Shown here piece after piece: positions 5,456-5,807 of a stretch of DNA of 5,807 nucleotides; the first letter of the stretch is position 1; every line of letters begins with the position of its first letter. The notes beneath the pieces are model-generated. The model worked only from the letters and a program-made list of their open reading frames with translations. It had not been told where the DNA came from and did not search any database. This stretch comes from Deltaproteobacteria bacterium. GTDB taxonomy: Bacteria; Bdellovibrionota_C; UBA2361; SZUA-149; JADYYL01. The position numbers and the translations under genes are program-made. Where the stretch lies: positions 1 to 5,807 of the forward strand of contig JADYYL010000105.1 of NCBI GenBank assembly GCA_020853655.1, given 5' to 3'.

Positions 5456-5807
5456 ATGCCTGAGCTTTTCCGAAGAAACAGTCTCCTCCTGACAGTGGTC
5501 GGGTTGATGATCGTCTCTGGTCAGCTCATGAGTCTCAGTATTCAACATCCGGGTTTACCTCGTGCCGGGGCGTCGTTTCTCGGCGCCGTCATGTCACCCT
5601 TCGAACTCATGCATCACGAGCTGACGGCGTCGGTGAAACGAGGCTGGGATCACTACATCTACCTGCAGAATGTCGAGACCGAGCGTATGGAACTCGGCGC
5701 AAGGGTTCGTGAGCTGGAGTCGCAGAATTCTCGACTGACCGAGTTCGAGCATGAGAACAAGCGGTTCAAAGAGCTGCTCAACTATCAAGAGCGCTGGAAG
5801 CTGACGG
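5456..5807 (+). CDS. mreC: Rod-shape-determining protein MreC, N-terminal part
   Basis: The frame from ATG 5456 stays open for 117 codons and runs off the window. MreC is the periplasm-facing bitopic membrane protein that dimerises and links MreB to the wall synthesis enzymes. Residues 1-8 are basic and cytoplasmic (PELFRRN). Residues 9-29 form the single membrane helix (LLLTVVGLMIVSGQLM at its core). MSPFELMHHELTASVKRGWDHYIYL (46-70) matches the family's juxtamembrane region, and 71-110 is a heptad-rich coiled coil with an N-x-R/E-x-L pattern (RVRELESQN, RLTEFEHEN, KRFKELLNY). The C-terminal beta domain lies beyond the window. No other in-frame start exists between the stop at 5360-5362 and this ATG, so the start is secure although no Shine-Dalgarno is visible. 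It follows mreB on the same strand after 610 bp. Confidence 0.92.
   Translation, partial: MPELFRRNSLLLTVVGLMIVSGQLMSLSIQHPGLPRAGASFLGAVMSPFELMHHELTASVKRGWDHYIYLQNVETERMELGARVRELESQNSRLTEFEHENKRFKELLNYQERWKLT

Overview
The window comes from a Gram-negative-type, moderately GC-rich bacterium. It carries the start of the rod-shape locus (mreB, then the 5' end of mreC), an exported c-type cytochrome, and a wax-ester-synthase/DGAT-type acyltransferase. The MreB sequence looks like those of deltaproteobacteria in the broad sense and neighbouring soil phyla, but this is an impression from motif style; the window does not fix the phylum.

Layout: positions 1-62 probably hold the last codons of a plus-strand gene. 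A short non-coding stretch with a 15-bp perfect inverted repeat follows. A minus-strand two-gene unit (1376-2710, then 322-1401) encodes an acyltransferase and an NAD-binding epimerase/dehydrogenase whose ends overlap. A plus-strand gene for a small protein of unknown function (2991-3335), with a good promoter and ribosome binding site, runs convergently into an exported monohaem cytochrome c gene (3190-3714, minus); the two overlap by 146 bp. Divergent from the cytochrome is mreB (3814-4845), followed after an unusually long 610-bp gap by mreC (5456 to the window end, incomplete).

How the genes relate: the acyltransferase and the SDR enzyme look co-translated and may act on one lipid or acyl-alcohol product. 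MreB and MreC belong to the elongasome that guides lateral wall synthesis. The cytochrome has no obvious functional partner here. I see no defence system, phage, CRISPR array or RNA gene. The least explained DNA is the mreB-mreC gap, which is rich in inverted repeats (two long perfect ones look like remnants of a small mobile repeat or strong RNA hairpins), and the antiparallel gene overlap at 3190-3335. I found no convincing undescribed system; these are modest leads.
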